Positions 44,855 to 53,215 of a stretch of DNA of 64,000 bases are shown piece after piece. Position numbers and translations under genes: made by a program. The stretch's first letter is position 1. Each line of letters begins with the position of its first letter. A model generated the notes under the pieces. It saw only the letters and a program-made list of their open reading frames with translations, had not been told where the DNA came from and did no database searches. The stretch spans positions 1 through 64,000 of the forward strand of contig JAANMP010000016.1 in the NCBI GenBank assembly GCA_011250595.1, written 5' to 3'. The DNA comes from Bacillus sp. MM2020_1. Lineage in GTDB: Bacteria; Bacillota; Bacilli; Bacillales; Cytobacillaceae.

Positions 44855-46378
44855 ATGAGTAAAAGTGAATTAGTCGGATTAAAATTGATAGAACTAGATG
44901 GTCTTACGCTTGATCGTCACAAGGTGGAAAACGTTTCCAAAGGGAATGCGATAGTCGCCATACCGGAGAAAAGCCTTGTGAGAGTACGGGCCAGTCGTAG
45001 TCGAATTGAAAAACAAATCAATGATGGGAAAGTAGTATACGGTGTTAATACTGGTTTCGGTAAACTAAGTGATATCGAGATAGATAGAGAAGATATTGGA
45101 AAGTTGCAGCTGAATTTATTACGGGCAGATGCGGTTGGTGTAGGTGACCCACTCCCAACTCCAGTGGTGAGGGCAATGATGACATTAAGGGCAAATTCAC
45201 TGGCGAAAGGATTCTCAGGAATTAGAGAAGAAACACTAAAGCTTCTAGTTGATATGATTAATGAAGGTGTTCATCCAGTTGTTCCTAGTAAGGGTTCCGT
45301 CGGTGCAAGTGGTGATTTAGCTCCACTTTCACATATCGCAATCGTATTAGTTGGGGAAGGGAAGGCAGAATACAAAGGAGAAATCCTTCCTGGGGGCGAA
45401 GCACTTAAACGGGCAGGGCTTCAACCAGTTGTGCTGGAGGCAAAGGAGGGGCTAGCCCTAATTAATGGAACACAGTGTATGTCAGGAGTGGGTGTCATAG
45501 CCCTTAACGAAGCAGAACGTGTGGGCCTCGCCGCTGATATGGCAGCGTGCTTAACAATGGAAGCACTAAAAGGGATTATTTCTGCATTTGACAGCGAATT
45601 ATTAGCCGTCCGCCCGCATCCAGAGTTGGAATTCGTGGCATCACGAATGAGAAAATGGCTTGAAGGCAGTAAACGAATCACGCATCAAGGTGAAATCCGT
45701 GTTCAAGATTCGTACTCCATCCGCTGTATCCCACAAGTACATGGTGCATCATGGCAAGCATTTAATTATGTAGATGAAAGACTGTTAGTTGAAATGAACT
45801 CAGCAACAGACAATCCTATTGTTTTAGAAAGCGGAGAGGTCATCTCAGGGGGGCACTTTCACGGACAGCCGATTGCTTTGTCAATGGACTTTCTGAAGGT
45901 TGCTGCAGCAGAATGGGCGAATATTTCTGAGCGAAGAACGGAACGGCTCGTTAACCCTCAATTAAGTGGACTTTCACCATTCTTAGCCGTGGACCCAGGG
46001 TTAGAATGCGGCTTGATGGTTGCTCAGTATGCAGCAGCCTCACTCGTTTCTGAGAATAAAGTGCTTGCGCATCCAGCAAGTGTTGATTCTATTCCGACCT
46101 CTGCAAATCAGGAAGACCATGTCAGCATGGGTACCATTGCCTCACGTCAAGCTCGGGAGATCATTCACAACTCTGCCCGAGTAATTGCCATTGAGATGAT
46201 CTGTGCTTCCCAAGCCATTTACTTGGAAAATGCGGAAAAAGAATTAGCACCTGCAACACGTGCTTACTTAGAAAAAATCCGTAATATTTGTCCGCCGCTT
46301 GAAACGGACCGGGCGATTTCAGATCAAATGGAAGAACTCGCACAATTTATTCTAAAAGATAACTCATTAAGAGCATAA
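44855..46378 (+). CDS. hutH: Histidine ammonia-lyase family protein with altered substrate residues
   Basis: 507 residues, normal HAL length. The MIO prosthetic group triad Ala151-Ser152-Gly153 is present (SVGASGDLAPLSH), so it should eliminate ammonia from a primary amine. Also kept: YGVNTGFG, NGTQ, VQDSYSIRCIPQVHG and SVDSIPTSANQEDHVSM. Changed: the HAL hallmark LxxSH-x-x-GVG reads LLRADAVGVG, so the substrate-contacting His (His83 in Pseudomonas HAL) is Asp92, and GNFHGEP reads GHFHGQP. The substrate is therefore probably not plain histidine. A decayed second copy lies at 49755. Upstream gap of 120 bp; AAGGGGG about 14 nt before the ATG. Confidence 0.82.
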   Translation: MSKSELVGLKLIELDGLTLDRHKVENVSKGNAIVAIPEKSLVRVRASRSRIEKQINDGKVVYGVNTGFGKLSDIEIDREDIGKLQLNLLRADAVGVGDPLPTPVVRAMMTLRANSLAKGFSGIREETLKLLVDMINEGVHPVVPSKGSVGASGDLAPLSHIAIVLVGEGKAEYKGEILPGGEALKRAGLQPVVLEAKEGLALINGTQCMSGVGVIALNEAERVGLAADMAACLTMEALKGIISAFDSELLAVRPHPELEFVASRMRKWLEGSKRITHQGEIRVQDSYSIRCIPQVHGASWQAFNYVDERLLVEMNSATDNPIVLESGEVISGGHFHGQPIALSMDFLKVAAAEWANISERRTERLVNPQLSGLSPFLAVDPGLECGLMVAQYAAASLVSENKVLAHPASVDSIPTSANQEDHVSMGTIASRQAREIIHNSARVIAIEMICASQAIYLENAEKELAPATRAYLEKIRNICPPLETDRAISDQMEELAQFILKDNSLRA

Positions 46379-46403
46379 GAAAGAGGAGGTGACCTTTAAT
46401 TAC

Positions 46404-46448
46404 ATGAACAACAGATTAATGGGCACTTCTTTTTTTGAAGTTCTTTAA
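46404..46448 (+). CDS. Possible 14-residue leader peptide
   Basis: MNNRLMGTSFFEVL follows a strong GAGGAGGTG, but with a long spacing of about 13 nt. Its last codons overlap ACTTC-TTTTTTT-GAAGT, a small stem-loop. The strong ribosome site has no other obvious user, because the next gene starts 69 bp further with its own site. Very uncertain. Confidence 0.25.
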   Translation: MNNRLMGTSFFEVL

Positions 46449-46472
46449 ATCGAAAAAGAGTGGGTGAAAAAG

Positions 46473-47651
46473 ATGATCGAAACAAAGAAGATAGAGGATG
46501 TATTAGAAGCCGTCAAGGATGAAGTAGTGGAATGGAGAAGATATTTTCATCAAAATCCCGAGCTATCTTATCAAGAAGTGAACACTTCCCAATTCGTATT
46601 TGATACGCTAAAGGCATTTGGAAATTTAGAAGTAACGAGACCAACAAAAACGAGTGTCATGGCTAGGTTACTTGGGGCACGACCAGGTAAAGTATTAGCA
46701 ATGAGAGCAGATATGGACGCATTGCCTATTAAGGAAGAAACATGTTTGCCCTTCGCCTCAAAAAACCCAGGGGTCATGCATGCCTGTGGACATGATGGCC
46801 ACACAGCTATGTTATTAGGTGCTGCTAAAATCCTTGTTCAAATGCAAGATCAAATCGAAGGGGAAGTAAGATTTATTTTTCAGCATGCAGAGGAAGCATT
46901 CCCTGGAGGTGCTAAGGAAATGATGGCGGCTGGTGTCCTTGAGGGAGTTGATGAAATTATTGGCCTTCATGTGTTTTCATTCATACCAGAAGGGAAAATC
47001 GGCATTGCTTATGGACATTTTACTGCAAATTCCGATACATTCGATATTGAAGTTGTTGGTAAAGGGGGCCATTCTTCCCAACCGCAAGATTCTGTAGATC
47101 CGATTGCGATTGGAGCACAGGTAGTGACGAACCTGCAGCATATCATTTCACGTAATGTAGATCCAACGGAAAGAGTAGTCGTTTCCATTACAGAATTCCA
47201 CGGTGGAACGGCAAAAAATATTATCCCTGATACCATTAAGATTGGTGGTAGTGTTAGAAGTTTTAGCCAGGAAGTGCGTGTAGAAGTTTCAAAGCTGATC
47301 GAAAAGATTACCAAGGGGATCACAGAGGCCCATAATGCTTCATATGTCTATCATTATGAATTTGGATATGCCTCGGTCTTTAACAACCATGACACAACAA
47401 AGAAAATGGAAAGATTGATAGAAGAGGAAATGGGTTCCGAATATATTTTGAAAGTCTCTCCCTTTATGGGCGGTGAAGATTTCTCCGCATTTTTACAGGA
47501 GGTCCCAGGTTGTTTTATCGGTATAGGAGCTTCGTTTAAGGAAGCAGAACGAAATTATCCACATCACCATCCGCGTTTTGACATCGATGAAAATTCTTTA
47601 CAAACTGGGCTGAAACTTCTAGTGAATGCTCCGTTTCACCTATTAAAATAA
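46473..47651 (+). CDS. M20D family amidohydrolase (N-acyl amino acid / hippurate hydrolase-like)
   Basis: 392 residues from the ATG at 46473, six bases after GGGTG; a GTG at 46464 is the alternative. All M20D metal ligands are present: RADMDALPI, HACGHDGHTAMLLGAAK, FQHAEEAFPGGA, a His in GLHVF, and GGEDFSAFL. The family removes acyl groups or cleaves dipeptide-like amides (e.g. hippurate or N-acyl amino acids). In this cluster it could act on an N-acylated histidine derivative or on the final glutamyl intermediate; neither is shown. Follows hutH by 94 bp. Confidence 0.85.
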   Translation: MIETKKIEDVLEAVKDEVVEWRRYFHQNPELSYQEVNTSQFVFDTLKAFGNLEVTRPTKTSVMARLLGARPGKVLAMRADMDALPIKEETCLPFASKNPGVMHACGHDGHTAMLLGAAKILVQMQDQIEGEVRFIFQHAEEAFPGGAKEMMAAGVLEGVDEIIGLHVFSFIPEGKIGIAYGHFTANSDTFDIEVVGKGGHSSQPQDSVDPIAIGAQVVTNLQHIISRNVDPTERVVVSITEFHGGTAKNIIPDTIKIGGSVRSFSQEVRVEVSKLIEKITKGITEAHNASYVYHYEFGYASVFNNHDTTKKMERLIEEEMGSEYILKVSPFMGGEDFSAFLQEVPGCFIGIGASFKEAERNYPHHHPRFDIDENSLQTGLKLLVNAPFHLLK

Positions 47652-47689
47652 GAAATTACTCCATGAGCGACAAACACTTTTTGCTATGG

Positions 47690-47710
47690 TTGAGCTATTT
47701 TTTAGCTCAA
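47690..47710 (+). terminator. Stem-loop after the M20D gene
   Basis: TTGAGCTA-TTTTT-TAGCTCAA; only a weak T-tract follows. Confidence 0.5.
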
Positions 47711-47779
47711 TCTGTTTGTGGAAGTCAGAATTTTTGGATTTATAGTTTTTGATTTTAATAAAAATAAAGGGAGCTAATT

Positions 47780-47827
47780 ATGAAAGTGCTTACTTTAATA
47801 AAAAAAATAGTAGAGATCCAAATTTAG
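47780..47827 (+). CDS. Possible 15-residue leader peptide ahead of the symporter genes
   Basis: MKVLTLIKKIVEIQI, ATG seven bases after AAAGGGAG. Its last codons (from about 47806) form the 5' arm of a terminator. No His codons are present. This layout resembles a translational attenuator but could also be a decayed gene start. Confidence 0.35.
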   Translation: MKVLTLIKKIVEIQI

Positions 47828-47852
47828 ATTAGATCTATACTATTTTTTATTT
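47806..47852 (+). terminator. Terminator or attenuator upstream of the symporter genes
   Basis: AATAGTAGAGATC pairs with GATCTATACTATT (one mismatch), followed by TTTTATTTTTG. It lies 110 bp before the DUF3311 gene and overlaps the small leader ORF. Confidence 0.7.
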
Positions 47853-47962
47853 TTGTTGGTATTTACATATCTATTATCAGAAATAGCATGTAGTTGTTCT
47901 TTCCTTGTTGGTGTTAGTTTGTATTGCTGCGATAAAGTTTTTTAAAAAATCGGGGGTAATTT

Positions 47963-48157
47963 ATGAAAAAAATTTGTGTTTTGCTTTCTGTCATCCCTTT
48001 CATTGGATCGCTTACCGTCATGAACCGTGTGGAGCCTTATATTCTCGGGCTCCCATTCATTATATTTTGGTCAGCAGCATGGTTAATACTTTCAGCAGTA
48101 TGTATGGGTATTAGTAATTTACTGTACCCGATTGAAGAGGACGGTGAAGAGGTATGA
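47963..48157 (+). CDS. DUF3311 small membrane protein, symporter partner
   Basis: 64 residues, two membrane helices (about 4-20 and 28-52): MKKICVLLSVIPFIGSL, LPFIIFWSAAWLILSAVCMG. DUF3311 proteins are usually encoded directly before SSS-family symporters and are thought to be their small subunits. The stop overlaps the symporter start (ATGA, 48154-48157). Start ATG after GGGGGTAATTT. Confidence 0.82.
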   Translation: MKKICVLLSVIPFIGSLTVMNRVEPYILGLPFIIFWSAAWLILSAVCMGISNLLYPIEEDGEEV

Positions 48158-49626
48158 ACATTTCTCTTCTTGTAATCTTTGCGTTCCTTCTTTTTGCGCT
48201 TTATTTAGGAATCCATGCCCGAAAAGGAAAAGAAATGAACTTGGAACAGTGGGCTGTAGGCGGCCGTGGGTTTGGTACGATTTTTGTGTTTTTACTAATG
48301 GCTGGAGAAAACTTTACGACTTATACGTTCCTAGGAGGGAGCGGTGGAGCTTATGGACTTGGCGGGCCGATGATTTATGTGTTTAGTTCGCTTTGTTACA
48401 TCGTTATGTATTGGGTAATGCCTCCTGTTTGGAAATACGCAAAAAAGAATAATATTTTAACCCAATCCGATTTCTTTGCGAGCAAGTACAAAAGTACGAA
48501 CCTTGGGGTTCTTACGTCAGTGGTTGGGATTATCTCCATGATTCCATATCTGGTTTTGCAATTTAAAGGGCTGGGCATTATCGTATCCGAGGCATCCTAT
48601 GGTTCGATATCACCGGCCGTTGCCATATGGATAGGTGCCGTTTCCGTTTCCATTTATGTTACGATTTCGGGGATTCATGGTTCCGCATGGACTGCAGTTA
48701 TCAAAGACCTGATGATGTTGGTCGTGATCTTAATCATGGCCACGTATATACCGTACCACTACTATGGTGGGTTTAAACCAATGTTCCAACAAATTGATGC
48801 AGCAAAACCAAATTTCCTACTCCTGCCTAAATCCGGATATGGAATGTCTTGGTATATTTCTACAAGTATTCTTTTTGCACTTGGTGCGTTTACTTGGCCG
48901 CACATGTTCGCGGCAAGTTTATCTTCAAAAAATGCGCATATATTACGTCGGAATGCAGCCATTACTCCGATTTATCAAATTGTATTAATCTTGGTGTTAG
49001 TTATTGGATTTGCAGCAGTACTTGAAGTACCTGGATTAAAAAGCCCGGACTTAGCTTTATTTGAATTAGCAAAAAAGACTTTTGATCCATGGTTTGTCGG
49101 GGTTATTGGCGCCACAGGATTGTTAACAGCACTTGTACCAAGTTCTATGCTGCTGATGACTGCGTCAACATTGGTAGCAAAAAACGTATTCAAAGTTTTG
49201 AAACCGAATACAACAGATAAACAAATTTCACGTATTGCCCGGACAATGGTACCCATTCTTTCGTTGATTACCCTTTTCTTTACCTTTAAGGGTGGAAACA
49301 TGATTATCATGCTATTGATCATGGCATACGGATTTGTGGCCCAGTTGACCCCTGCACTTGTCTTTAGCTTATTCAAAAAGAACCCCATTACCTTACAGGG
49401 TGCTACTGCGGGGATTATCGCGGGTGTTGTAACCGTTGCCTATATAACACTAACCAATTCAACGATTGCGACATTATTCCCTCATTTTCCACAAGCAATC
49501 AAGGATCTTGACACCGGAATTCTTGCTTTAGGGATCAACCTGATTGTTACGTTTGCTGTTACCGCTGTTACGAGGGTAAAAAGTGTTGCAGAAAATCAGA
49601 TCGATCAGATGGAAATTCATCCGTAA
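48154..49626 (+). CDS. Sodium:solute symporter (SSS) family transporter
   Basis: 490 residues with about 13 membrane segments. LEQWAVGGRGFGTIFVFLLMAGENFTTYTFLGGSGGAYG near the N-terminus is the SSS signature region, and the sodium-site type GATGLLTALVPSSMLLMTASTLVAKNVFK lies near 320-350. The substrate cannot be told from sequence; neighbours suggest histidine or a derivative. Translationally coupled to the DUF3311 gene. No terminator is evident before the pseudogene. Confidence 0.88.
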   Translation: MNISLLVIFAFLLFALYLGIHARKGKEMNLEQWAVGGRGFGTIFVFLLMAGENFTTYTFLGGSGGAYGLGGPMIYVFSSLCYIVMYWVMPPVWKYAKKNNILTQSDFFASKYKSTNLGVLTSVVGIISMIPYLVLQFKGLGIIVSEASYGSISPAVAIWIGAVSVSIYVTISGIHGSAWTAVIKDLMMLVVILIMATYIPYHYYGGFKPMFQQIDAAKPNFLLLPKSGYGMSWYISTSILFALGAFTWPHMFAASLSSKNAHILRRNAAITPIYQIVLILVLVIGFAAVLEVPGLKSPDLALFELAKKTFDPWFVGVIGATGLLTALVPSSMLLMTASTLVAKNVFKVLKPNTTDKQISRIARTMVPILSLITLFFTFKGGNMIIMLLIMAYGFVAQLTPALVFSLFKKNPITLQGATAGIIAGVVTVAYITLTNSTIATLFPHFPQAIKDLDTGILALGINLIVTFAVTAVTRVKSVAENQIDQMEIHP

Positions 49627-49754
49627 CGATTGAATGATTTACTAAATTTATTTATTGAAAATAAATAGATTTGTAGGAATTTATCAAGTAATTGATTTAG
49701 AATGTTTTGTAAAGTCGGAACATTAGGACGAAGCATCATTAGGAGTTGGAAAAG

Positions 49755-50334
49755 ATGAGCAGCAAAGAACTAGTAGATTTGAAATTGGTCGAATTAGACG
49801 GGTTGATATTAGAGCGTTTTAAGTGCAAAGCATAGCCGATGGGGATGCGAGAGTAGCGATTCCAGAAGAAAACTGGCAGCGGGTTCGCGTAAGCCGTGAG
49901 CGGGTTGAACCCGCAATTAAGCGGACTGTCACCATTCTTAGCCGAAGACCTAGGGTTAGAATGCGGCTTGATGGTTGCTCGATATGCTGCTGCTTCCCTC
50001 GTTTCTGAGAACAAGGTCCTTGCTTGCCCATCCAGCCAGTGTTGATTCTATTCCTATATCTGCTAATCAGGAAGACCATGTCAGCATGGCTACGATTGCC
50101 TCACGTCAAGCTCGGGAGATCATTCACAACTCTGCCCGAGTAATTGCCATTGAGATGATCTGTGCCTCGCAAGCGATTTACTTGGAAAAAGCAGAAAAGG
50201 AATTAGCACCAGCGACAAGGGCATACCTAGAGGAAATCCGTGAAATTTGTCCGCCGCTTGAAGGAGATAGAGCAATCTCAGATGAAATGGAGGAACTTGC
50301 ACAATATATTTTGCGTGAAAATGTATTAAGTTAG
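49755..50334 (+). pseudogene. Decayed second hutH with a large internal deletion
   Basis: The start (SSKELVDLKLVELDGLILER) is homologous to HutH residues 2-21. After a frameshift near 49822 the text continues [24 protein letters not shown] (HutH 24-50) and then jumps to [15 protein letters not shown] sequence, missing about 320 codons including the MIO triad. A second frameshift lies near 50025, after which the last 110 codons are intact and end ENVLS. The C-terminal part is still about 85-90% similar to the intact hutH by eye. It is the remnant of a duplicated hutH. Confidence 0.9.
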
Positions 50335-50351
50335 ACAAATTGCGGAGACTT

Positions 50352-50382
50352 GCCCTATTGCCTCAGAATAAGCTTTAGGGGC
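50352..50382 (+). other. Weak stem-loop after the hutH pseudogene
   Basis: GCCCTA (50352-50357) and TAGGGGC (50376-50382) can pair. No T-run. The space up to the next start at 50523 shows no other structure that I can support. Confidence 0.3.
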
Positions 50383-50522
50383 ACCGCCATTTAAAAATAC
50401 GAATAATTCTAGGGATTTGTTTTATGGACTCATTCCAACAAAAATGGACGGCACCTTCCAACTTATATCCTGTTATTAAAATTGTTCTTTCTACAATTCT
50501 ACTAGAAACGAGGGGGTTAATT

Positions 50523-51332
50523 ATGAAAGCGCTTAAATTATTATCTATCGTTATGATTTTTTCTTTGATGGTTATTCTATCCGCATGTGGGACAAGTAAG
50601 ACGAATGGCAGTGAAAATAATAGTGAAAAGAAGACTCTGAAAGTTGTATCTAATGCAGAATATGCTCCGTTTGAGTATCTGGATAAGGGGAAGATAAAGG
50701 GGTTCGATATTGACTTGATGGAGGCGATTGCAAAGGAAGCAGGGTATAAGATTAAGATTGAGCACGTTGGCTGGGATCCTTTATTTGTCGAAATCAAAGG
50801 GAAAACAGCAGACCTAGGGATTTCTGCCATTACTATTAATGAAGAACGTCAACAAACATATGATTTTTCAACTCCGTACTTTGTTTCTACCAATGAAATT
50901 CTCGTGCCAAAAGGCAGTAATATTAAAAATGCTATGGATTTGAAGGATAAAGTAGTTGGCGTTCAAAACGGGACTACTGGTCAAGAAGTGGTTGAAGCAA
51001 TTCTTGGGAAAAACAGCTCTAATCTTAAAAAATTTGATAGTACCAATTTAGCAATTATGGAGATGAAAGGCGGCGGAGCAAGTGCGGTTGTCGCTGATAA
51101 CACCGTAGTGGAGGAATATGTGAAAAACAATCCGCAAGAGAATATGGTTCTAATAAAAGACGAAGTAAACTTTGAAAAGGAATTTTATGGTCTTATGTTC
51201 CCAAAGGGGAGCAAGCTAAAAGCAGACTTTGATAAAGCAATCACAAAGGTGATTGAGAATGGAACATATGCCAAAATTTATAAACAGTGGTTCAAGGTAG
51301 ATCCTGATTTAAACCTTTTAACTGAAAAGTAA
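50523..51332 (+). CDS. Polar amino acid ABC transporter, substrate-binding lipoprotein (copy 2)
   Basis: 269 residues from the ATG at 50523, after GAGGGGGTTAATT; the frame extends upstream to 50424 but without a ribosome site. Signal peptide with lipobox LSAC, a Gly/Asn/Ser linker and an SBP_bac_3 domain very close to copy 1 (30973): LKVVSNAEYAPFEYLDKGKIKGFDIDLMEAIAKEAG. The two are clear paralogues diverged along their length, so their ligands may differ. First gene of a second three-gene operon. Confidence 0.9.
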   Translation: MKALKLLSIVMIFSLMVILSACGTSKTNGSENNSEKKTLKVVSNAEYAPFEYLDKGKIKGFDIDLMEAIAKEAGYKIKIEHVGWDPLFVEIKGKTADLGISAITINEERQQTYDFSTPYFVSTNEILVPKGSNIKNAMDLKDKVVGVQNGTTGQEVVEAILGKNSSNLKKFDSTNLAIMEMKGGGASAVVADNTVVEEYVKNNPQENMVLIKDEVNFEKEFYGLMFPKGSKLKADFDKAITKVIENGTYAKIYKQWFKVDPDLNLLTEK

Positions 51333-51350
51333 TAGTCTGATCAAATTAAA

Positions 51351-51388
51351 ATTGCGTAACTCTTGAAAAATAGCAGTTACGCAATTTT
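51351..51388 (+). terminator. Intercistronic terminator (copy 2)
   Basis: ATTGCGTAACT and AGTTACGCAAT with T's after, the same stem as at 31812 but with a different loop. Stem conservation with loop change supports a function. Confidence 0.75.
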
Positions 51389-51523
51389 CAATTCAACACA
51401 ATACTTTTATTCTAATAGAGGGTTAAAGTGTTGTTGCTCAGCTGTAAAGGTTATTCATTAAATACGGAAACGGTAATTTTTCAAAGCAACTAAAGTGGAT
51501 GTTTGGATGAGGAGGATTGATTC

Positions 51524-52180
51524 ATGGATTTTCGTTGGGATCTTTTAGCTGAATATGGCCCATTTTTCGTTAAAGGAACGTTACTGACGATTGGGCTTTC
51601 ACTTGCTGGTATTTTATTAGGAACCATTCTTGGGTTGTTTATAGGATTAGGGAAAATGTTGAAAAAAAAGGTTTATGCCTTACCTTTTAGCTGGTATATC
51701 ACATTTTTCCGCGGTACACCATTTATGGTCCAAATATTGTTAATACATTTTGCTGTTGTGCCACTGTTTCTAGGGGAAACAAATGCGATAACAGCAGCGA
51801 TTTTAACTCTTTCCTTAAATGCGGCAGCCTATATAGCTGAAATATTACGTGCAGGGATTCAATCGATTGATAAGGGGCAGATGGAGGCTGCACGTTCACT
51901 CGGCATGAATCATGCACAAGCTATGCGGTATATCATTCTGCCACAAGCCTTCAAAAGAATGATCCCGCCTTTGGGAAATGAATTTATTGTTCTAATTAAG
52001 GAATCCTCCCTTGCAGCTCTTATTGCAGCACCAGAGCTAATGTATTGGGGCCGTGCGATGCAAGGACAGTACTACCGTGTGTGGGAGCCGTATCTTACCA
52101 CAGCTCTCATATATCTAGTGTTAACGCTTTCCCTAAGCTACTTGTTATCCCGTCTTGAAAGGAGGTTGGCAACCGAATGA
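51524..52180 (+). CDS. Polar amino acid ABC transporter permease (copy 2)
   Basis: 218 residues, HEQRO-type permease, same length as copy 1 and clearly homologous ([33 protein letters not shown]). EAA loop [39 protein letters not shown] is diverged from copy 1 except for the last ~25 bp, where near-identity with copy 1 begins. Overlaps the ATPase gene by 4 bp. Confidence 0.9.
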   Translation: MDFRWDLLAEYGPFFVKGTLLTIGLSLAGILLGTILGLFIGLGKMLKKKVYALPFSWYITFFRGTPFMVQILLIHFAVVPLFLGETNAITAAILTLSLNAAAYIAEILRAGIQSIDKGQMEAARSLGMNHAQAMRYIILPQAFKRMIPPLGNEFIVLIKESSLAALIAAPELMYWGRAMQGQYYRVWEPYLTTALIYLVLTLSLSYLLSRLERRLATE

Positions 52181-52899
52181 TTCAGGTAAAGAATTTAAAA
52201 AAATCCTTTGGCAAAAACGAGGTCCTCAAGGACATCAACGTGACGGTCAAGAATCAAGAGGTAGTCGTAGTTATCGGGCCATCAGGTTCCGGAAAATCAA
52301 CCTTCCTTCGCTGCATAAATATGCTGGAAACCATCACGGGTGGTCATGTCTTGATTGAAGGGATCGATTTGACTGATAAAAATACAGACATCAATAAAGT
52401 AAGAACAGAAGTGGGCATGGTGTTTCAGCAATTCAATCTTTTTCCGCATAAAAAAGTCATTGAAAATATTATGCTTGCACCCATGAAAGTAAGAAATACT
52501 CCCAAAGAAAAAGCAAGAGCAAAGGGTCTGGAGCTTTTACGAAAAGTGGGCTTAGAGGAAAAGGCTGATGCCTATCCCGACTCTTTATCCGGGGGGCAAA
52601 AGCAGCGTGTTGCGATTGCAAGGGCGCTAGCCATGGAGCCGAAAATCATGCTTTTTGATGAACCAACCTCAGCACTTGACCCAGAAATGGTCGGTGAGGT
52701 ATTGGAGGTTATGAAGGACTTGGCTAAAGAGGGCATGACGATGGTGGTCGTCACACATGAAATGGGCTTTGCCAAAGAAGTGGGCGATCGTGTGATTTTT
52801 ATGGATGGCGGTTTGATTGTCGAAGAAAATGTTCCGGTCGAATTATTTGATCACCCAAAAGAAGAGCGAACGAAGGCGTTTTTAAGTAAAGTTTTATAA
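52177..52899 (+). CDS. Polar amino acid ABC transporter ATP-binding protein (copy 2)
   Basis: 240 residues with Walker [10 protein letters not shown], signature [16 protein letters not shown] and Walker [15 protein letters not shown]. The protein is identical to copy 1 for about 225 residues; only the last 15 or so differ ([17 protein letters not shown] against [17 protein letters not shown]). At DNA level the first ~345 bp are identical. This pattern suggests recent gene conversion between the two operons. Confidence 0.93.
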   Translation: MIQVKNLKKSFGKNEVLKDINVTVKNQEVVVVIGPSGSGKSTFLRCINMLETITGGHVLIEGIDLTDKNTDINKVRTEVGMVFQQFNLFPHKKVIENIMLAPMKVRNTPKEKARAKGLELLRKVGLEEKADAYPDSLSGGQKQRVAIARALAMEPKIMLFDEPTSALDPEMVGEVLEVMKDLAKEGMTMVVVTHEMGFAKEVGDRVIFMDGGLIVEENVPVELFDHPKEERTKAFLSKVL

Positions 52900-52901
52900 C
52901 C

Positions 52902-52928
52902 AAAAGGAGGTGCAAGTGCCTCCTTTTT
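52902..52928. terminator. Bidirectional terminator after ABC operon 2
   Basis: AAAAGGAGG-TGCAAGTG-CCTCCTTTTT. Confidence 0.85.
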
Positions 52929-52929
52929 C

Positions 52930-53202
52930 CTACTTCCCTATTTTCCACCTTTCTAGTTTTGGTATATTCCTTGTAAACACCCCCGCGATAAACTTCGGCA
53001 TCCCAAATTCAACAATCTTTTGTTTTACTCTTTCTTCCATTTCGTCAACTGTAATATTAGGTAAAGTGAATTCTCCGTTCATATAGCAGTGGCTGCAATA
53101 CTTGGTGCTCTTTGTTCCGTTCTTTTCCGTTCCGCCCCCAAGTTCATCTTTTGCTAACGGCATTCCACAGCTTTGACAGTTTTTATATGTAGTCATCTTC
53201 AA
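52930..53202 (-). CDS. Putative zinc-ribbon protein
   Basis: 90 residues. Two Cys pairs, CQSCGMPL (residues about 10-17) and YCSHCYMNG (about 35-43), form a zinc ribbon of the family found in many small bacterial proteins; the middle reads DELGGGTEKNGTKSTKYC. The C-terminal half is an amphipathic helix with MEERVKQKIVEFGMP. Its function is unknown. A start two codons later is possible. 13 bp downstream of the hypothetical gene that follows in this list, hence probably its operon partner. Confidence 0.75.
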   Translation of the reverse strand: MKMTTYKNCQSCGMPLAKDELGGGTEKNGTKSTKYCSHCYMNGEFTLPNITVDEMEERVKQKIVEFGMPKFIAGVFTRNIPKLERWKIGK

Positions 53203-53215
53203 AACACTCCAATCT

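Noticed and set aside
44855..46378. Ergothionase (ergothioneine trimethylamine-lyase) instead of an ammonia-lyase
   Set aside because: From memory, ergothionases lack the MIO triad; this protein keeps Ala-Ser-Gly, which points to release of ammonia from a primary amine.
48975..49388. 137-residue minus-strand frame in the symporter gene
   Set aside because: Shadow frame of the SSS transporter; no start signal and no recognisable family.
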